Positions 28,025 through 39,295 are shown, counted from the first letter of the stretch. The stretch is 64,000 nt of DNA from Rhizobium sp. 16-449-1b (GCF_017741935.1 NZ_JAGHMH010000003.1:62001-126000); one strand, 5' to 3'. Notes: generated by a model from the letters alone, not told the origin. Program-made: numbers and translations.

Positions 28025-28296
28025 AGAGCCTTTCCTGGTTAGCTTGAAGCATTCTGCCGGAGCAGGTTTTCGTCAGGGCAAAGGCGATTGGCGAAGGGCA
28101 TACCTCGGGTACGGTCGAGCCGATCGCCTTTGATCCTGGCGGAAAGATGCCCGGCCCCTGCGGGGTTGGCTGAAACGGGCCGCCTGATCGTCCGGCCGGC
28201 TTGGCCGTATGCGCTGGCTACGACACGCGCCGGCCGGACGACCATCCGACTCCGTTTGAGCCAACAGAATGCTGCAATCTAACCAGGAAAGGCTCT
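28025..28296. repeat. 272-bp element bounded by 32-bp inverted repeats (RIME/MITE-like)
   Basis: The left end 28025-28056 and right end 28265-28296 are reverse complements over 32 bases with two mismatches; the outer 18 are perfect (AGAGCCTTTCCTGGTTAG). Two more perfect inverted pairs are nested inside: CAAAGGCGAT (28079-28088) with ATCGCCTTTG (28123-28132), and CGTCCGGCCGGC (28189-28200) with GCCGGCCGGACG (28229-28240). It has no credible gene. It fills the whole folD-aglR gap, starting 4 bases after the folD stop and overlapping the aglR stop codon by two bases. Nested palindromes recall the Rhizobium intergenic mosaic elements (RIME), but this one is longer than the ~100 bp I know for RIME1. 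Confidence 0.75.
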
Positions 28297-29317
28297 AGCG
28301 CGGCGCAGCGCCCGTCGATGCCCGCACGATCAGCTCCGTCTTCCACAATTCCTGTTCGGGGAAGGGGCCGTCCTGCTTGACGGTCCCGATCAGCCGCTCC
28401 GCGATCCGGACACCCGCCGCGCGCAGCGATGAGCGCGTCGTCGTCAGCGGCACGGAGAAATTCTCCGGCTTCAGATGCGGCAGCACGTCGTCATGGGCGA
28501 TCAGCGAAATATCCTCGCCAAGCTTCAGCCCCGCCTGCGTCACCGCGCGGATGGCGCCAAGCGCCAGCACCGTGCTGGAACAGAGAATGGCCGTCGGCGG
28601 CTCCGGTAGCTGCAGGAAGCGTTCCATCGCGAACTGCCCGTGCTCGTCGGTCATCGACATGTGGCTGGTGCAGTTCTCCGGCAGCTCAAGCCCGCGCTCG
28701 GCAAGCGCCGAGACCACGCCCTTCTTGCGCCGGATCGCGAAATCGAGATGCTCCGGCCCGTTCAGCAGGCAGAAGCGCGTGTGCCCGAGCTGCAGCATCA
28801 GCCGCGTCGCATCGTAGAAGGCGCCCTCGTTGTCGATGTCGAGATAGGGATAGTCAGGCTCAATCCCGAAAGAGCGGCCATGCACCAGAAACGGCATGGA
28901 GAGAGACTTCAGGAGCGGCAGCCGGGGATCGTGCCCGCGCATATAGGCGACGAACAGCGCATCGACATTGCCGCTGATGGCGAGCCGCCTCAGCGCGCCC
29001 ACCTCGTCATCGGGATCGGCCGGCATGATCACGAAATGAAAGTCGTGCCTTACCGCTTCCTCGCCAAGTCCGGTCAGGAATTCGCCGAAATGCACGTCGG
29101 AATAATGCCCGGGCGCTGTGGGCATGACGAGGCCGATCGAACCCGCCTTGCCGGTCGCCAGCCGTTGGGCCGCCTTGTTGGGACGGTAGCCGGTCTCCTG
29201 CACGGCGCGCAGCACCCGCTCGCGTGTCGCCTCGTTGACCTCGGGATAGCCGTTCAGCGCACGGCTCACCGTCGTCTGGGACAGGCCCAGCATTTCCGAT
29301 AGCTGTTTCAGATTCAC
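28295..29317 (-). CDS. aglR: LacI-family regulator of the alpha-glucoside operon, AglR
   Basis: 340 residues. N-terminal LacI helix-turn-helix (MNLKQLSEMLGLSQTTVSRA, LNGYPEVNEATRERVLRAVQ) and hinge (YRPNKAAQRLATGKAGSIGL), then a periplasmic-binding-type sugar domain (GRSFGIEPDYPYLDIDNEGA). Divergent from aglE, so it probably represses aglEFGAK and itself in the absence of alpha-glucosides. Two palindromes typical of LacI-family sites lie in the shared gap, one ~50 bases before each start codon. The stop codon is partly supplied by the neighbouring inverted-repeat element. Confidence 0.93.
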   Translation of the reverse strand: MNLKQLSEMLGLSQTTVSRALNGYPEVNEATRERVLRAVQETGYRPNKAAQRLATGKAGSIGLVMPTAPGHYSDVHFGEFLTGLGEEAVRHDFHFVIMPADPDDEVGALRRLAISGNVDALFVAYMRGHDPRLPLLKSLSMPFLVHGRSFGIEPDYPYLDIDNEGAFYDATRLMLQLGHTRFCLLNGPEHLDFAIRRKKGVVSALAERGLELPENCTSHMSMTDEHGQFAMERFLQLPEPPTAILCSSTVLALGAIRAVTQAGLKLGEDISLIAHDDVLPHLKPENFSVPLTTTRSSLRAAGVRIAERLIGTVKQDGPFPEQELWKTELIVRASTGAAPR

Positions 29318-29367
29318 GTGTTAAACTTCCTCCAACGCCTTGGAGGTCATGTCTCCCAAATGGCATC

Positions 29368-29379
29368 CAAAGCGCTTTT
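29368..29379. promoter_or_regulatory. LacI-type operator before aglR
   Basis: CAAAGCGCTTTT, a near-perfect AAAGCGCTTT palindrome, 51 bases upstream of the aglR start codon. Same core as the site at 29529. Confidence 0.8.
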
Positions 29380-29528
29380 AGCAATGTAGCAGCTGCGCGG
29401 CTTGACTCAAGAAAAATCGCTCCATATTGCCCGATAGGCGTTGCTGCATTGCGATATCCAAAGGCCCCAAGCTGGGTTTTGCGAATTGCCTTGACTCTTT
29501 TATGCCGAAAGTGAAATGAGTTCGTTGT

Positions 29529-29540
29529 CAAAGCGCTTTG
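29529..29540. promoter_or_regulatory. LacI-type operator before aglE
   Basis: CAAAGCGCTTTG, a perfect 12-bp palindrome with the central CG of LacI-family operators, 50 bases upstream of the aglE start. A possible -35 (TTGACT, 29491-29496) precedes it, so bound repressor would block transcription. Confidence 0.85.
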
Positions 29541-29589
29541 GAATTTCGGTTGCAGGGCGTGATTGGGATTGTGATGGGAGGTTGATCAC

Positions 29590-30951
29590 ATGAAAAAGTC
29601 ATTTTTGATGGGCGTTGCCGTGGCAGCGCTTCTGGCGGGCGGCGCGTCCGCGGCCGATCTGAAATTCGCGCCGGGTGAGGACGCCAAGTTCAATTGGAAG
29701 AGCTACGATGACTTCAAGGCGGCCAATGCCGACCTGAAGGGTCAGGAACTGACGATCTTCGGGCCGTGGCGCGGCGAGGACGAGACGCTGTTCCGCAGCA
29801 TTCTCGCCTACTTCACCGAGGCAACCGGCATCGACGCCAAATATTCGTCCTCGGAAAACTACGAGCAGCAGATCGTCATCGACACGCAGGCCGGTTCGCC
29901 GCCGAATATCGCGATCCTGCCGCAGCCGGGCCTTCTCGCCGATCTCGCCAGCAAGGGCTTCCTGGCGCCGCTCGGCGATGAGAACTCCAAGTGGATCAAG
30001 GACAATTACGGCGCCGGCGACAGCTGGGTCGGCTACGGCACCTACAAGGGCAAGGACGGCAAGGACGCCTTCTTCGCTTTCCCCTACAAGGCCGACGTGA
30101 AGTCGCTGGTCTGGTACGTGCCTGAAAACTTCAAGGAAGCGGGCTACAAGGTCCCGACCACGATGGAAGAGCTGCAGGCTCTGTCCGAGCAGATCGTCAA
30201 GGACGGCGGCGTCCCGTGGTGCATCGGTCTCGGTTCCGGCGGCGCCACCGGCTGGCCGGCGACCGACTGGATCGAAGACCTGATGCTGCGCATGCAGCCG
30301 CCGGAAGCCTACGACAAGTGGACCACCAACGAACTGAAGTTCGATGATCCCTCTGTTGTTGCCGTTATCGACGAGTTCGGCAAGTTCGCCAAGAACGAGA
30401 AGTACGTCGATGGTGGCGTCAAGGCTGTGGCCTCGACCGACTTCCGCGACAGCCCGAAGGGCCTCTTCGCGGTGCCGCCGAAGTGCTACATGCACCATCA
30501 GGCGTCCTTCATCCCGTCCTTCTTCCCGGAAGGAACGAAGATGGGCCAGGATGCGGACTTCTTCTACATGCCGACCTTCGCCTCGCATCCCGAACTCGGC
30601 AAGCCGGTTCTGGGCGCTGGCACGCTCGTCACCATCGCCAAGGACTCCAAGCCCGCCCGCGCCTTCGTGGAATTCCTGAAGACGCCGATCGCGCATGAAG
30701 TCTGGATGGCGCAGTCGAGCTTCCTGACCCCGTACAAGGGCGTCAACACGGCCGCCTATGCCAACGAGCAGATGAAGCGCGAAGGCGAAATCCTGACGAC
30801 GGCAACGACGTTCCGCTTCGACGGTTCCGACCTGATGCCCGGCAAGATCGGCGCCGGCGCCTTCTGGACCGGCATGGTCGATTTCGTCGGCGGCAAGTCC
30901 GCTCAGGATACCGCCAAGGAAATCCAGAGCGCCTGGGACGGCATCAAGTAA
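29590..30951 (+). CDS. aglE: Alpha-glucoside ABC transporter substrate-binding protein AglE
   Basis: 453 residues with a signal peptide (MKKSFLMGVAVAALLAGGAS, cleavage near ASAADL). Family of extracellular sugar-binding proteins (MalE-like): QELTIFGPWRGEDETLFRSI, then IVIDTQAGSPPNIAILPQPG. Binds sucrose, maltose, trehalose or other alpha-glucosides in the periplasm and delivers them to AglFG. First gene of aglEFGAK, with GGGAGG upstream. Followed by a 146-bp gap containing a stable hairpin, as often seen after highly expressed binding-protein genes. Confidence 0.94.
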   Translation: MKKSFLMGVAVAALLAGGASAADLKFAPGEDAKFNWKSYDDFKAANADLKGQELTIFGPWRGEDETLFRSILAYFTEATGIDAKYSSSENYEQQIVIDTQAGSPPNIAILPQPGLLADLASKGFLAPLGDENSKWIKDNYGAGDSWVGYGTYKGKDGKDAFFAFPYKADVKSLVWYVPENFKEAGYKVPTTMEELQALSEQIVKDGGVPWCIGLGSGGATGWPATDWIEDLMLRMQPPEAYDKWTTNELKFDDPSVVAVIDEFGKFAKNEKYVDGGVKAVASTDFRDSPKGLFAVPPKCYMHHQASFIPSFFPEGTKMGQDADFFYMPTFASHPELGKPVLGAGTLVTIAKDSKPARAFVEFLKTPIAHEVWMAQSSFLTPYKGVNTAAYANEQMKREGEILTTATTFRFDGSDLMPGKIGAGAFWTGMVDFVGGKSAQDTAKEIQSAWDGIK

Positions 30952-30984
30952 CATCGCCTGATCGGGCGGCATGGACCAAATGCC

Positions 30985-31013
30985 TGGCCGGACGCCGTCA
31001 AAAGCGCCGGCCA
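30985..31013 (+). other. Hairpin in the aglE-aglF gap
   Basis: TGGCCGG pairs with CCGGCCA (7 bp, plus CGC/GCG after a one-base bulge). No T tract follows, so it is more likely a 3' stabiliser of aglE mRNA than a terminator. Confidence 0.5.
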
Positions 31014-31097
31014 TCGCCGCCTCTTGCGCTCGCTGCAGCGTGCTCGGCCGTCAGGCGGCATGATTTTAAAAAGACGTAGGCATCAGGGGAGGGATGA

Positions 31098-32111
31098 ATG
31101 CTATCGCAGCTGGTTTCCGCTTTGGGGGTCGTGGTCGTCGCCGTATTCGCATGCGCGGCCTATTTCTATTTCTCGAACAAGCTCCTTGATATGGCGCTTC
31201 CGGTGAAGGACGGCGACATTCGCGCCGCCTCGCAGAACCTCAACCGTCGCTCCGTCATAAGGCCGTGGCTGTTCCTGTTCCCGGCGCTCTTCCTCCTGGT
31301 CGTCTATCTCGTCTATCCCGTGGTCGCGACCGTGATCCTGTCCTTCTACGATCGCTCCGGGGCTGAGTTCGTCGGCTTCAGCAATTACCAGTGGGCCCTC
31401 GGTGACCGCGAGTTCCGCCAGTCGATCTTCAACAACATCCTCTGGCTCGCCGTCGTTCCCGCCGCCTGCACCTTCTTCGGCCTCGTCATCGCCGTCATGA
31501 CCGACCGCATCTGGTGGGGCAATATCGCGAAAAGCATCGTCTTCATGCCGATGGCGATCTCCTTCGTCGGCGCCTCCGTCATCTGGAAGTTCATCTACGA
31601 ATATCGTGGCGGCAACGCCACGCAGATCGGCCTTCTGAACGCCATCGTCCAGCTCTTCGGCGGCACGCCGCAGGTGTGGATTTCGGTGCCTTTCTGGAAC
31701 AGCTTTTTCCTGATGATCATCCTCATCTGGATCCAGACCGGCTTTGCCATGGTCATCCTGTCGGCGGCGCTGCGCGGCATTCCGGAAGAAACCATCGAGG
31801 CGGCAGTCATCGATGGCGCCAATGGCTGGCAGATCTTCTGGCGCATCATGGTGCCGCAGGTCTGGGGCACGATCGCTGTCGTCTGGACCACAATCACCAT
31901 CCTTGTGCTGAAGGTCTTCGATATCGTGCTCACCATGACCAACGGACAGTGGGACACGATGGTTCTCGCCAATCTCATGTTCAACTGGATGTTCCGGGGT
32001 GGCGGCGACAGCGGCCGAAGTGCGGTCATCGCGCTGATCATCATGCTGGCCGTTACGCCGATCATGGTGTGGAACGTCCGCCGCGCCAATCGCGAACTGG
32101 GAGGCAAGTGA
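31098..32111 (+). CDS. aglF: Alpha-glucoside ABC transporter permease AglF
   Basis: 337 residues, MalF-like inner-membrane permease. About seven predicted helices; helix 2 begins RPWLFLFPALFLLVVYLVYP. The cytoplasmic EAA loop, which docks the ATPase, reads AALRGIPEETIEAAVIDGAN GW. Strong ribosome-binding site GGGGAGGG. Ends one base before the aglG start. Confidence 0.94.
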   Translation: MLSQLVSALGVVVVAVFACAAYFYFSNKLLDMALPVKDGDIRAASQNLNRRSVIRPWLFLFPALFLLVVYLVYPVVATVILSFYDRSGAEFVGFSNYQWALGDREFRQSIFNNILWLAVVPAACTFFGLVIAVMTDRIWWGNIAKSIVFMPMAISFVGASVIWKFIYEYRGGNATQIGLLNAIVQLFGGTPQVWISVPFWNSFFLMIILIWIQTGFAMVILSAALRGIPEETIEAAVIDGANGWQIFWRIMVPQVWGTIAVVWTTITILVLKVFDIVLTMTNGQWDTMVLANLMFNWMFRGGGDSGRSAVIALIIMLAVTPIMVWNVRRANRELGGK

Positions 32112-32112
32112 G

Positions 32113-33276
32113 ATGACCCTGACCCGCGATTTCTTCAAGATCGGCCCGGCCCGCCTGTTCGTCCACGCTGCGGTGCTTCTGATCGTCATCATCTGGCTGA
32201 TCCCGACGCTCGGCATCTTCGTCAGCGCGCTGCGCGACAAGGACCAGATCGTCGTCTCTGGCTGGTGGACCGCCTTCTCCGGCTCGTCCCGCACCGTTGC
32301 CGCCCGCCTCGGCCAGGTCGACCAGCAGAAGCAGGACGGCCCCGCCTATGTCATCACAGGCAATGTGCTGGAGGGCCAGGAAGGACGCTCGATCAATGCC
32401 TTCGGCACCCGCGTCGCGCAGCCCTCGGCCTACAAGGCCGGCGAGACCGCCGATCTCGGCGATGGCCTGACGCTCACCGTCAACGAAGACGGCACCTACC
32501 GCTACGCCAAGAACGCCGCCTTCGGCCCTGACGATGGCGGCCGCCGCGTCTACGTCTCGGTCGCCACGCCACCGGAGTTCACGCTTCAGAACTATCGCAC
32601 TGTGCTGACTGGCGAGGGGATCGGCCAGTCCTTCATCAACTCGTTGACGGTCACCATCCCGGCCACGATCATCCCGATCCTGATCGCCGCCTTCGCAGCC
32701 TACGCGCTGAGCTGGATGGAATTCCCCGGCCGTGCGCTTCTCATCGCGCTGGTCGTCGGCCTCATCGTCGTGCCGCTACAGATGTCGCTGATCCCGCTTC
32801 TGAGGCTCTACAATCAGGTCGGCATGCTGCTCGATACGCCGTCCAAGACCTATCCCGGCATCTGGCTGGCGCACACCGCTTTCGGCATGCCGCTCGCCAT
32901 CTATCTCCTGCGATCCTATATCGCCGGTCTCCCTAAGGAGATCATCGAATCCGCCCGCGTCGATGGCGCCAGCGATTTCGAGATCTTCACCCGCATCGTT
33001 TTGCCCTTGTCCTTCCCGGCGCTCGCCTCCTTCTCGATCTTCCAGTTCCTGTGGGTCTGGAACGACCTGCTCGTCGCCATGGTCTTCCTCGGCACCGACA
33101 GGGATCACCTCGTGCTGACGGGTGCGCTCAACGCGCTGCTCGGCTCGCGCGGCGGCAACTGGGAAATCCTGACGGCCTCGGCCTTCATCACGATTATAGT
33201 ACCGCTGCTCGTCTTCTTCGCATTGCAGCGCTATCTCGTGCGTGGTCTGCTCTCGGGTTCGGTCAAGGGCGGCTAG
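32113..33276 (+). CDS. aglG: Alpha-glucoside ABC transporter permease AglG
   Basis: 387 residues, MalG-like permease. A periplasmic insert of roughly 130 residues follows the first membrane helix ([20 protein letters not shown] to [20 protein letters not shown]), making it longer than MalG (296); this insert is a known trait of AglG. The EAA loop reads [20 protein letters not shown]. Pairs with AglF and the AglK ATPase. Confidence 0.93.
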   Translation: MTLTRDFFKIGPARLFVHAAVLLIVIIWLIPTLGIFVSALRDKDQIVVSGWWTAFSGSSRTVAARLGQVDQQKQDGPAYVITGNVLEGQEGRSINAFGTRVAQPSAYKAGETADLGDGLTLTVNEDGTYRYAKNAAFGPDDGGRRVYVSVATPPEFTLQNYRTVLTGEGIGQSFINSLTVTIPATIIPILIAAFAAYALSWMEFPGRALLIALVVGLIVVPLQMSLIPLLRLYNQVGMLLDTPSKTYPGIWLAHTAFGMPLAIYLLRSYIAGLPKEIIESARVDGASDFEIFTRIVLPLSFPALASFSIFQFLWVWNDLLVAMVFLGTDRDHLVLTGALNALLGSRGGNWEILTASAFITIIVPLLVFFALQRYLVRGLLSGSVKGG

Positions 33277-33310
33277 TCATTTCGCAAGGCAATATCCAAC
33301 AGGACCACAC

Positions 33311-34963
33311 ATGAGCATGGCATCTCAATCCAACCTGACGGCGGACAAGGACTGGTGGCGCGGCGCGGTGATCTACCAGATCTACCCGCGCTCCTACCAG
33401 GATAGCAACGGCGACGGCATCGGCGATCTCAAGGGCATTACCGCGAGATTACCGCATGTCGCGGCCCTTGGCGCCGACGCCATCTGGATCTCGCCCTTCT
33501 TCACCTCGCCCATGCGCGATTTCGGCTACGACGTCTCCGACTACGAGAACGTCGACTCGATCTTCGGCACGCTGGTTGATTTCGATTCCCTAATCGCCGA
33601 AGCCCACCGCCTCGGCATCCGCGTGATGATCGATCTCGTCATCTCGCATTCGTCGGATCAGCATCCCTGGTTCGTCGAAAGCCGGTCCAGCCGCACCAAC
33701 GCAAAGGCCGATTGGTATGTCTGGAGCGACTCGAAGCCCGATGGCACCCCGCCCAACAACTGGCTGTCGATCTTCGGCGGCTCTGCCTGGGCGTGGGATC
33801 CGACCCGCATGCAATATTACATGCACAACTTCCTGACCTCGCAGCCGGATCTCAACCTGCACAATCCCGAGGTTCAGAACCGCCTGCTCGATGTCGTCCG
33901 CTTCTGGCTGAAGCGCGGCGTCGATGGCTTCCGCCTCGATACCATCAACTTCTATTTCCACGATAAGGAACTGCGCGACAATCCGGCGCTTGCCCCCGAG
34001 CGACGCAACGCCTCGACGGCGCCGGCTGTGAACCCCTACAATTTCCAGGAGCACATCTACGACAAGAACCGCCCGGAGAATATCGCCTTCCTGAAGCGCT
34101 TCCGCGCGGTGCTCGAGGAGTTCCAGGATATCGCCGCTGTCGGCGAAGTCGGCGATAGCCAGCGCGGTCTCGAGATCGTCGGCGAATACACGTCGGGCGA
34201 TGACAAGATGCACATGTGCTACGCCTTCGAGTTCCTGTCGCCGGATCCGCTGTCGCCCGAGCGTATCGAGGACGTGATGAACGATTTCGCCGCTGCCGCC
34301 CCCGATGGCTGGGCCTGCTGGGCGCTCTCCAATCACGATGTCGTGCGCCATGTGACCCGCTGGGGCTCGCTCGTTGCCGATCGCGACGCCTTCGCCAAGC
34401 AATATGCGGCGATGCTGATGACCATGCGCGGCTCCGTATGCCTCTATCAGGGCGAGGAGCTCGGCCTGACGGAAGCCGACCTTGCCTACGAGGACCTGCA
34501 GGACCCCTACGGCATCCAGTTCTGGCCGGAGTTCAAGGGCCGCGATGGTTGCCGTACGCCGATGGTCTGGGATAGCCAGGTCGCCCAGGGTGGCTTCTCC
34601 ACCGTCAAGCCATGGCTGCCGGTCCCCGTCGAACATATCCTGCGCGCCGTCAGCGTCCAGCAGGGCGACGAGACCTCGGTGCTGGAGCATTATCGCCGCT
34701 TCATCGCCTTCCGCAAGCAGCACCCGGCCTTTGCCAAGGGCGAGATCAAGTTCATGGAGCCGCAGGGCGACATGCTGGTCTTCCAGCGCGAATACGGCAA
34801 CGAAAAGCTGCTCTGCGTTTTCAACATGAGCGCGACCGAAGCCTTGGTCGCTCTACCTGAAGGCAACTGGCAGGCGTTGACGGGCCATGGTTTCGTCAGC
34901 AATAACTATGGCGACAAGATCGATATACCCGCCTGGGGCGCGTATTTCGCTCGGCTCGCTTAG
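33311..34963 (+). CDS. aglA: Alpha-glucosidase AglA (GH13)
   Basis: 550 residues, cytoplasmic (no signal peptide). GH13 catalytic blocks in order: [45 protein letters not shown] with the nucleophile Asp near 208, VGEVGDS with the acid/base Glu near 278, and SNHDVVRH near 340. Splits imported maltose, sucrose or trehalose into hexoses. The start at 33311 is used because the longer frame upstream overlaps aglG and lacks the domain start. Lies between the permease and ATPase genes, the usual agl order. Confidence 0.95.
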   Translation: MSMASQSNLTADKDWWRGAVIYQIYPRSYQDSNGDGIGDLKGITARLPHVAALGADAIWISPFFTSPMRDFGYDVSDYENVDSIFGTLVDFDSLIAEAHRLGIRVMIDLVISHSSDQHPWFVESRSSRTNAKADWYVWSDSKPDGTPPNNWLSIFGGSAWAWDPTRMQYYMHNFLTSQPDLNLHNPEVQNRLLDVVRFWLKRGVDGFRLDTINFYFHDKELRDNPALAPERRNASTAPAVNPYNFQEHIYDKNRPENIAFLKRFRAVLEEFQDIAAVGEVGDSQRGLEIVGEYTSGDDKMHMCYAFEFLSPDPLSPERIEDVMNDFAAAAPDGWACWALSNHDVVRHVTRWGSLVADRDAFAKQYAAMLMTMRGSVCLYQGEELGLTEADLAYEDLQDPYGIQFWPEFKGRDGCRTPMVWDSQVAQGGFSTVKPWLPVPVEHILRAVSVQQGDETSVLEHYRRFIAFRKQHPAFAKGEIKFMEPQGDMLVFQREYGNEKLLCVFNMSATEALVALPEGNWQALTGHGFVSNNYGDKIDIPAWGAYFARLA

Positions 34964-34987
34964 AGACTTCTGGAGGAGGAGAACTCG

Positions 34988-36079
<1,092 letters not shown>

Positions 36080-36093
36080 GTTGTAAATAGCTC

Positions 36094-36120
36094 CCGGGCC
36101 GTGTGAATAATGCGGCCCGG
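36094..36120 (+). terminator. GC hairpin after aglK
   Basis: CCGGGCCG and CGGCCCGG form a perfect 8-bp stem with an 11-nt loop, 15 nt after the aglK stop. No T tract follows, so termination would be weak or Rho-dependent. Confidence 0.45.
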
Positions 36121-36195
36121 CGCTATGTTGTTCGAACCTTCTGTTAAAGATCGCTTGGTAGTCTTTCCTCATTGCATACTTAGAGGATTACGACA

Positions 36196-36606
36196 GTGGC
36201 GACACCGAGCCCCCAGTCATCAGGACATTTTTTGAATAAGGAAGAATCCTTCATGTACGACCGCGAAGTGCGGTTCAAGATGGAGGACACGATGAACGCC
36301 GCGCGTCTCGAATATACCGAGAAGGGCGTCATGAACATGGCCTCGCGCCGTTGCGACATCATCCGCATTTCCAAGAGCAGCGCGGTCCTTGCGATCCTGA
36401 CGCAGTTCAACCTCCCGCGTCAGTTCTATCTCGATCTTCCCGATGCCCGCATCACCAAGATCGGCTGCATGCTGACCCGTGTTAATCCCAACAACACCGT
36501 GGAAGTTCGCTTCCTGCGCATGCTGACCGACAAGGAACTGAACAAGATCTTCGTCTACAGCACCCACCCGGCCCATCGCGACCGCGTGCTCGACATCCGC
36601 GCCTGA
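36196..36606 (+). CDS. PilZ-like domain protein, degenerate binding motif
   Basis: 136 residues from a GTG start with TAGAGGAT upstream; an ATG at 36253 behind AAGGAAG (117 residues) is also plausible. The core (ARLEYTEKGVMNMASRRCDI, then IRISKSSAVLAI, then LPRQFYLDLPDARITKIGCM and VRFLRMLTDKEL) has the PilZ strand order, but the RxxxR motif is absent and D-x-S-x-x-G appears as RISKSSA, without the Gly. It may not bind cyclic di-GMP in the usual way. Stands alone between aglK and the convergent edd gene. Confidence 0.7.
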   Translation: MATPSPQSSGHFLNKEESFMYDREVRFKMEDTMNAARLEYTEKGVMNMASRRCDIIRISKSSAVLAILTQFNLPRQFYLDLPDARITKIGCMLTRVNPNNTVEVRFLRMLTDKELNKIFVYSTHPAHRDRVLDIRA

Positions 36607-36631
36607 TCGCTGATCGCGCCGATTAAAACAA

Positions 36632-36670
36632 CAAGGCCCGCGAGATCGTCTCGCGGGCCTTGTCGTTTTT
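36632..36670 (+). terminator. Strong bidirectional terminator between the PilZ gene and edd
   Basis: CAAGGCCCGCGAGA-TCG-TCTCGCGGGCCTTG, a perfect 14-bp stem with a 3-nt loop followed by TCGTTTTTT. It probably serves both the PilZ gene and edd. Confidence 0.9.
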
Positions 36671-36687
36671 TGGGGTAATCGCCCGCC

Positions 36688-38508
36688 TTAGTGGAACAGC
36701 ACGCTGGCGCCCTTGTCGGATGCGCCGACGGCGCGGCGGAAGGGGGCGAAGAGCTCGCGGCCCATGCCGAATTCGTTGTCCGAGAGGTCGGCCACGACAG
36801 GCTTGCGGTCGGCGAGCGTCGCGGCGTCCACAAGCACCTCGAGTGTCCCCGCGATCGCGTCGAGACGGATGATATCGCCGTCCATGATGCGCGCGATAGG
36901 TCCGCCGTCGACGGCCTCAGGCGTCACATGGATCGCCGCCGGAACCTTGCCCGACGCGCCGGACATGCGCCCGTCGGTCAGAAGCGCAACGCGGAAGCCG
37001 CGGTCCTGCAGCACGCCGAGCGGCGGCGTCAGCTTGTGCAGCTCCGGCATGCCGTTCGCCTTCGGCCCCTGGAAGCGGACGACGGCGATGAAGTCGCGGT
37101 TGAGCTTGCCGTCCTTGAAGGCGTCCTGAAGCTCCTGCTGGCTGTGGAAGACGATCGCCGGCGCCTCAATGACGTGGCGGTCGGCCTTTACGGCCGAGAT
37201 CTTGATCACGCCCTTGCCGAGATTGCCGCGCAGCATCTTCAGGCCGCCATTGGCCTGAAACGGCGTTTCGATGTTTGCGAGCACCTTCGGATTGACGCTC
37301 TTTTCCGGCGAGGGCTCGCGCACGATGTTTCCATCCTCGCCAAGGCGCGGATCGATCGTGTAGGCCTGCAGCCCATGGCCGAACACGGTGCGCACGTCGT
37401 CGTGCACCAGGCCGTGCTTCAACAGTTCCTTGATCAGGAAGCCCATGCCGCCTGCCGCGTGGAAATGGTTCACGTCGGCAAGCCCGTTCGGATAGACGCG
37501 GGCAAGCAGTGGCACCACTTCGGAGAGCTCGGCGATATCCTGCCAGGTGAGCTCGATGCCGGCGGCGCGCGCCATGGCAACGAGGTGCAGCGTGTGGTTG
37601 GTCGAGCCGCCGGTGGCGTGCAGGCCGACGACGCCGTTGACGATCGAGCGCTCGTCGATCATCTCGCCCGCCGGCGTGAACTCGTTGCCCTGCGCGGTGA
37701 TCGCCAGCGCCCGCTTGGTGGCTTCGCGGGTGAAGGCTTCGCGAAGCGGCGTGCCGGGATTGATGAAGGAGGAGCCGGGCATATGGAAGCCCATGATCTC
37801 CATCAGCATCTGGTTGGAGTTTGCCGTGCCGTAGAAGGTGCAGGTGCCCGGTCCGTGATAGGACTTCGACTCGGCTTCGAGCAGCTCGGCGCGGCCGACC
37901 TTGCCCTCGGCGTAAAGCTGGCGCACGCGCGACTTCTCGTCGTTCGGCAGGCCTGAGGTCATCGGACCCGCCGGCACGAAGATCGACGGCAGATGGCCGA
38001 AGGTCAGCGCGGCAATCGTCAGACCCGGCACGATCTTGTCGCAGACGCCCAGATAGAGGGCAGCGTCGAACATGTTGTGCGACAGGCCGATACCAGCAGC
38101 CATGGCAATCAGGTCACGCGAGAAGAGCGAGAGCTCCATGCCGGGCTGGCCCTGGGTCACGCCATCGCACATGGCGGGAACGGCGCCCGCCACCTGCGCG
38201 ATGCCGCCAGCTTCCGCAGCAGCCTCGCGAATGATCGCGGGATAGGTCTCGAACGGCTGATGCGCCGAGAGCATGTCGTTGTAGGAAGTGATGATGCCGA
38301 GATTGGAAACACGGTCGCCGGCCAGTGCATCCTTCTCGGCGGGGGAACAGACCGCGAAGCCGTGTGCCAGGTTCGCGCAGCCGAGCGAAGAGCGAACTAC
38401 GCTCTTGCCCACCGCGTTTCGCAAGCGCTCGAGATAGAGTTCTCGCAACGGTTTCGACCGTTCGACGATACGGTTGGTGATGGCGGCAACGCGCGAATGA
38501 GCGGACAT
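36688..38508 (-). CDS. edd: 6-Phosphogluconate dehydratase Edd
   Basis: 606 residues; a [4Fe-4S] dehydratase of the IlvD/Edd family that makes 2-keto-3-deoxy-6-phosphogluconate. Blocks: [40 protein letters not shown] with a cluster Cys, [20 protein letters not shown] with a second Cys, [20 protein letters not shown], and [20 protein letters not shown]. Third gene of zwf-pgl-edd; the eda aldolase is not in the window. Ends at the shared terminator. Confidence 0.96.
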   Translation of the reverse strand: MSAHSRVAAITNRIVERSKPLRELYLERLRNAVGKSVVRSSLGCANLAHGFAVCSPAEKDALAGDRVSNLGIITSYNDMLSAHQPFETYPAIIREAAAEAGGIAQVAGAVPAMCDGVTQGQPGMELSLFSRDLIAMAAGIGLSHNMFDAALYLGVCDKIVPGLTIAALTFGHLPSIFVPAGPMTSGLPNDEKSRVRQLYAEGKVGRAELLEAESKSYHGPGTCTFYGTANSNQMLMEIMGFHMPGSSFINPGTPLREAFTREATKRALAITAQGNEFTPAGEMIDERSIVNGVVGLHATGGSTNHTLHLVAMARAAGIELTWQDIAELSEVVPLLARVYPNGLADVNHFHAAGGMGFLIKELLKHGLVHDDVRTVFGHGLQAYTIDPRLGEDGNIVREPSPEKSVNPKVLANIETPFQANGGLKMLRGNLGKGVIKISAVKADRHVIEAPAIVFHSQQELQDAFKDGKLNRDFIAVVRFQGPKANGMPELHKLTPPLGVLQDRGFRVALLTDGRMSGASGKVPAAIHVTPEAVDGGPIARIMDGDIIRLDAIAGTLEVLVDAATLADRKPVVADLSDNEFGMGRELFAPFRRAVGASDKGASVLFH

Positions 38509-38585
38509 GGGAAATCCTTGTCGTTTGCTGGTATTCGATTGTCTGTTCGCGGCTTTAAGCCGTGTTGGCCATTGAGGCCGTCGGC

Positions 38586-39284
38586 TTATGGAGCCCAGTA
38601 AATGTCGACGGGCGTCGCGGCGCGGCGAAGGATTGCCCGGATCGGCATCTCCGCCTCGTCGCCGGCACCCTCGGCCTTTGCCAGAACGTCCTTCTTGCCG
38701 TCGCCTTCGATATGAAGAACGAGCAGCCCCGCATCCTGCAGGCTGGAGAAGGTGAAGGTTAGGCGGGGCTCGCCCGCGCCGTCAGCGTCCATGGTGATGA
38801 TGCCGCGCGGCGTCTTCGGGTCGAGTGCGACCGCAAGATTGCTACCACCAGGGAAGAACGAAGCCGTGTGGCCGTCGCCGCCCATGCCGAGAATGACGAC
38901 ATCGAACGGATTGCCGATCGAAGCCGTGGCCGCCGTCGAGAGCTTTGCCGCTTCCTCGACCGTTGCCGCCGGCTGGTAGAGCGGCTGGAACTTTGCCGCC
39001 TTCGCCGTGTTCTGCAGGAGATTGCTGATCACGAGCAGATGGTTCGAGCGCGGATTGTCGGCGGGCACGAAACGCTCGTCGACGAGGGTGATCGTTACCT
39101 TCGTCCAGTCGAGATCGCGCGTCGACAGTTCCTGGAAGAATGCCTTCGGCGTGGAGCCGCCGGAAACGGCGATCTCAGCCGTTCCCTTCCTGGCGATGGC
39201 CGTCGAAAGCGATGCAGCGACCTTGTCGGCAAGGTTGCGCGCCAGTTCGGCGGCGTTGGCAAAATTGTGCATGGTCGCTGCCAT
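38586..39284 (-). CDS. pgl: 6-Phosphogluconolactonase Pgl
   Basis: 232 residues. Family features: [40 protein letters not shown] and [20 protein letters not shown]. Hydrolyses the lactone made by Zwf. Starts 11 bases downstream of the zwf stop, so the two are one transcript. Confidence 0.94.
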   Translation of the reverse strand: MAATMHNFANAAELARNLADKVAASLSTAIARKGTAEIAVSGGSTPKAFFQELSTRDLDWTKVTITLVDERFVPADNPRSNHLLVISNLLQNTAKAAKFQPLYQPAATVEEAAKLSTAATASIGNPFDVVILGMGGDGHTASFFPGGSNLAVALDPKTPRGIITMDADGAGEPRLTFTFSSLQDAGLLVLHIEGDGKKDVLAKAEGAGDEAEMPIRAILRRAATPVDIYWAP

Positions 39285-39295
39285 TCTCTCGATCC

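Noticed and set aside
28295..29531. A second minus-strand reading frame (29007-29531) overlapping aglR and its promoter
   Set aside because: It runs in another frame over the aglR helix-turn-helix region and through the LacI operators; its protein shows no family features, so it is a shadow of aglR.
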